64,000 nt of DNA, from assembly GCF_000374645.1 (NCBI RefSeq), contig NZ_KB894801.1:186001-250000 (forward strand). The letters are read 5' to 3'. Source of the stretch: Arhodomonas aquaeolei DSM 8974 (GTDB taxonomy: Bacteria; Pseudomonadota; Gammaproteobacteria; Nitrococcales; Nitrococcaceae). Both the position numbers and the translations under genes were made by a program. Within the stretch, counting starts at the first letter, position 1. Each line of letters begins with the position of its first letter. Shown here piece after piece: positions 61,268 through 64,000 of the stretch. The notes under the pieces were generated by a model. It did no database searches. It was not told the DNA's origin and saw only the letters and a list, made by a program, of their open reading frames with translations.

Positions 61268-62305
61268 ATGGTGAACGCCCAGGCCGCCTCCACGACCACC
61301 CGGAGCGAACCGCCGGCGTGGCAACGCGCCCTCGCGGAAGCGATCCGCGACCCACGGGAGCTGCTGGACACGCTGGCACTACCGCACACGCTGCTCGACG
61401 GCGCCCGCACCGGTGCGGCGCTGTTCCCGCTGCGCGTGCCGCGGGGCTACGCCGCGCGCATGCGCCGCGGCGACCCGGACGACCCGCTGCTTCGCCAGGT
61501 CCTGCCGGTGGCCGCGGAGGCTCGGTCCACACCGGGATTTGTCGACGACCCGGTGGGCGACCTCGACGTCGTGCGCCCCGGCGGCATCCTGCACAAGTAC
61601 CGCGGCCGGGCGCTGATCGTCGCCACCGGCGCGTGCGCTGTGAACTGCCGCTACTGCTTCCGCCGCGCGTTCCCCTACAGTGAGCACCAGGCCGCACCGC
61701 ACCAGTGGCGTGAGGCGCTGGACACCCTCCGCGGCGACCCGTCGATCGAAGAGGTCATCCTGAGCGGCGGCGACCCGCTGAGCCTCTCCGACCGCCGCCT
61801 CGCCGCCCTCGCCGAGGGCCTCGCCGGGATCGGTCATGTGCGGCGGCTGCGCGTACATACCCGGTTACCGGTGGTGCTGCCCGAGCGTGTCGACGACGGT
61901 CTGCTGGACTGGCTCGCCGGGACCCGCCTGGCCCCGGTGATGGTCATCCACGCCAACCACCCCGCGGAGCTCGACGGCGACGTGGCCGCGGCCCTCGCGC
62001 GCCTGCGGGAAAACGGCGTCACGCTGCTCAACCAGACGGTGCTGCTGCGCGGGATCAATGACGCGGTGGCGACGCTCGCAGCGCTCTCCGAGCGGCTGTT
62101 CGAGCAGGGGGTGATGCCGTACTACCTGCACCTGCTCGATCCGGTGCGCGGCGCCGGCCACTTCGATGTGGACGAGCGGGAGGCCGCCGGCCTGATGCGC
62201 GGGCTCGCCGATCGCCTGCCCGGCTACCTGGTACCCCGGCTCGTCCGCGAGGTTCCCGGGCGCAGCGCCAAGACCCACATTGCCTGGGACACGGCCCCGC
62301 CGTAA
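61268..62305 (+). CDS. epmB: EF-P beta-lysylation protein EpmB (lysine 2,3-aminomutase family)
   Basis: EpmB converts lysine to (R)-beta-lysine for EF-P modification. The 345-aa radical SAM enzyme has the cluster cysteines C123, C127 and C130 in CAVNCRYCF, the GGDPLSLSD segment that binds SAM, and the RLRVHTRLPVVLP barrel strand. KamA-type enzymes carry a conserved lysine for PLP near the C-terminus (within RSAKTHI here). It is divergent from efp, so both EF-P-modifying enzymes and their substrate are in one place. Confidence 0.95.
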   Translation: MVNAQAASTTTRSEPPAWQRALAEAIRDPRELLDTLALPHTLLDGARTGAALFPLRVPRGYAARMRRGDPDDPLLRQVLPVAAEARSTPGFVDDPVGDLDVVRPGGILHKYRGRALIVATGACAVNCRYCFRRAFPYSEHQAAPHQWREALDTLRGDPSIEEVILSGGDPLSLSDRRLAALAEGLAGIGHVRRLRVHTRLPVVLPERVDDGLLDWLAGTRLAPVMVIHANHPAELDGDVAAALARLRENGVTLLNQTVLLRGINDAVATLAALSERLFEQGVMPYYLHLLDPVRGAGHFDVDEREAAGLMRGLADRLPGYLVPRLVREVPGRSAKTHIAWDTAPP

Positions 62306-62476
62306 GGCGAACGATTCGACATACCGCGAAACCGCCGGTTGTCGCGATGGCGCAACTCGCCCACTATAGCCTCCCGGGGCCGCCTCCGGCGGGGCGCACC
62401 GCTCTCCGGGGCGGCGGCAGCGCTCCGCCGCAGCAGCCACGGCAAAGGAATCCGTGACGATAACAGCCGAGAGCTC

Positions 62477-64000
62477 ATGCCCAGCGACCACACACTGCGC
62501 CTGCTGATCGCCGAGGACTCCCTCAACGACGCCGAACGTCTCGTCAGCGTCCTGCGCAATGTCGGCTACGCCGTGCGCCCGACCCGTACCGACGACGGCG
62601 AGGCATTGCAGGCGGCGCTGCACGGCCAGGCTCAGGATATCCTGATCTGCGCCCCGGGGCTGACGGACCTGCCGCTGGACGAGGCGCTGCGGGTCATACA
62701 GCAGTCGGGGCACGACCTGGGGGTGCTCGTACTCACCGAGGCGGAGGATCCGGAGCTGCGCCGCGAGGTGATGGCCATGGGGGTGGCCGACCTCGTGACC
62801 AAGGCCGATCCCGACCATTTCCGGTACGTGATGGACCGCGAGTTCGCGGCGCTGCAGGCGCGTCGTGCCCAGCGCCGGCTGGAGGCCGCGCTCAGCGAGA
62901 GCGAGCGCCGCTGCGAGAATCTGCTGGAGAGCTCCCGCGACGCCATCGCGTACGTCCACGACGGCATGCACATCTACGCCAATCACGCCTACGCCGAGCG
63001 CTTCGGCCTGGACGACCGCGAGGAGGTGGAGGGCATGCCCCTGCTCGACCTCATCGCACCGACCGAGCAGGCGGCCTTCCGTGAGCGCTTCCGGGCCTAT
63101 GCCCGCGACGGCGAGACCTCCGCGGAGATCGCCACGCGGCTGCGCGACGCCAACGGTGAGGAACGCGACGCCCACGTCGTGCTGACCGAGGGCAGCTGGG
63201 ACGGCGAGCATGCCACCCAGATCCTCATCCGGGGCCAGCAGCAGAATGACGACGCCCTGGCCGAGCGCCTGGAGCATCTCTCGCGCCAGGACATGCTCAC
63301 CGGCCTGCTCAACCGCAACCACTTCCTCACCCATTTGGGCAAGCGGCTCACCAGCAACCATGCCGAGGAGGCCGGCACCCAGCACGGCCTGCTCTATCTG
63401 CGCATCGACCGCAGCGATACCATTCAGCACAACCTCGGCATCGGCGCCCTCGACCAGGTGATAGCGGACACCGCGGACTGCCTCGAGGCCCAGCTCCCGG
63501 AGGGGGCCGCCCCCGCGCGTTACGCGGACACCGCCTTCGTCGCACTGCTCCCCGGCGCCAACGTCCACGACGCCCTCGCCGTCGCCGAATCCGTGCGCGA
63601 GGCCGCCTCACGTCAGACCAGCGATGTCGACGGCCATACCGTGAACAAGACGGTGAGCGTGGGCATCGCCATGATCGGCGACAACGTCGCGACCGCGGAG
63701 CAGGCGGTCAACCTCGCCGCCGAGGCCATGGACCAGGCCGCCCGCGAGGGCGGCGACCGCGTCCACCTCCACCAGGGCGCCGCCGAGGCCGGCGACGATA
63801 CCAGCGCCCTCGGTCCGCGGCTGGAAAAGGCCTTGTCCGACGGCCTGATCGAGTGCCTCTACCAGCCGGTGGTCGGACTGGGCGACGATGCCCCGGCGCG
63901 TTACCAGCTCCATTACCGCCTCAGCGACGACGACGGCCTGGTCGACCAGGCCACGCTGAGCAAGGCGGCCGCCGAGGCCGGACTGGCGGCGGCGCTGGAC
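62477..64000 (+). CDS. fimX: FimX-like REC-PAS-GGDEF-EAL protein with degenerate active sites (truncated by window end)
   Basis: About 508 residues are visible and the frame is still open at the window end. Order: receiver domain (~5-125), PAS (~155-275), GGDEF (~285-435) and the beginning of EAL. The receiver keeps acidic D14 but has A59 where the phosphoacceptor Asp should be (ILICAPGL). The GGDEF motif is ADTAF at residues 350-354. The EAL motif region reads YQLHYRL, with Q477 where Glu is expected. This combination is what is known for FimX, a type IV pilus regulator that binds c-di-GMP through a degenerate EAL domain. The c-di-GMP-binding part cannot be checked here. Confidence 0.82.
   Translation, partial: MPSDHTLRLLIAEDSLNDAERLVSVLRNVGYAVRPTRTDDGEALQAALHGQAQDILICAPGLTDLPLDEALRVIQQSGHDLGVLVLTEAEDPELRREVMAMGVADLVTKADPDHFRYVMDREFAALQARRAQRRLEAALSESERRCENLLESSRDAIAYVHDGMHIYANHAYAERFGLDDREEVEGMPLLDLIAPTEQAAFRERFRAYARDGETSAEIATRLRDANGEERDAHVVLTEGSWDGEHATQILIRGQQQNDDALAERLEHLSRQDMLTGLLNRNHFLTHLGKRLTSNHAEEAGTQHGLLYLRIDRSDTIQHNLGIGALDQVIADTADCLEAQLPEGAAPARYADTAFVALLPGANVHDALAVAESVREAASRQTSDVDGHTVNKTVSVGIAMIGDNVATAEQAVNLAAEAMDQAAREGGDRVHLHQGAAEAGDDTSALGPRLEKALSDGLIECLYQPVVGLGDDAPARYQLHYRLSDDDGLVDQATLSKAAAEAGLAAALD

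Overview
The window is chromosomal DNA of a high-GC, halophilic or halotolerant Gammaproteobacterium. The Ectothiorhodospiraceae/Halorhodospiraceae-like halophiles are a reasonable guess from gene content, but the sequence does not prove a genus. The clues are proteobacterial housekeeping genes in an order familiar from Pseudomonas and relatives (leuC-leuD-leuB-asd-fimV-truA-trpF-trpB-trpA-accD-folC-SPOR-cvpA-purF-metZ), outer-membrane genes (pldA, lpxH), and three salt-stress loci. No IS element, prophage, CRISPR array, rRNA or tRNA gene was recognised.

Layout. 1-10.4 kb: the 3' part of tmcA, a membrane-anchored glutamate-synthase-domain protein, pldA, a class II aldolase-like gene, and a tandem double-length UvrA (1839 aa). 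10.4-13.7 kb: an hsp20 gene with a heat-shock (sigma-32) type promoter, an MFS transporter coupled to tsaB, and a 669-bp intergenic region. 13.7-17.3 kb: ectABC plus ectD, a complete ectoine and 5-hydroxyectoine pathway from aspartate semialdehyde. 17.3-22.7 kb: hslR, a CBS protein, rraA, lpxH, a HEAT/DUF349 protein and a lone Lrp/AsnC ligand-binding domain. 22.9-30.8 kb: a proVWX-type glycine betaine ABC importer, rlmKL, and a UspA protein next to a BCCT betaine-type carrier. 30.8-37 kb: a DEDDh exonuclease and a cNMP/CBS/DUF294 protein, then metZ-ttuD-DUF455, led by what reads as a SAM-II class riboswitch. 37-53.7 kb: a long minus-strand run of biosynthetic genes (purine, folate, fatty acid, tryptophan, leucine, aspartate family) with fimV and truA. 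53.8-62.3 kb: a LysR regulator, a fused aconitase-X dehydratase, aroC, prmB, psd, and the complete EF-P beta-lysylation set (efp, epmA, epmB). 62.5-64 kb: the start of a FimX-like REC-PAS-GGDEF-EAL protein whose active sites all look degenerate; it runs off the window.

How the parts fit. Ectoine synthesis, the ABC betaine importer and the UspA-BCCT pair sit within about 17 kb and give both synthesis and uptake of compatible solutes. asd, also in the window, makes the precursor of both ectoine and methionine, and metZ is probably controlled by S-adenosylmethionine through the riboswitch. FimV and the FimX-like protein both point to type IV pili, although the pilus structural genes are not here.

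Limits. All calls come from reading the sequence without database searches. Starts were set from Shine-Dalgarno spacing and family N-termini. Substrates of the transporters and of the aldolase-like and aconitase-X proteins are family-level inferences.
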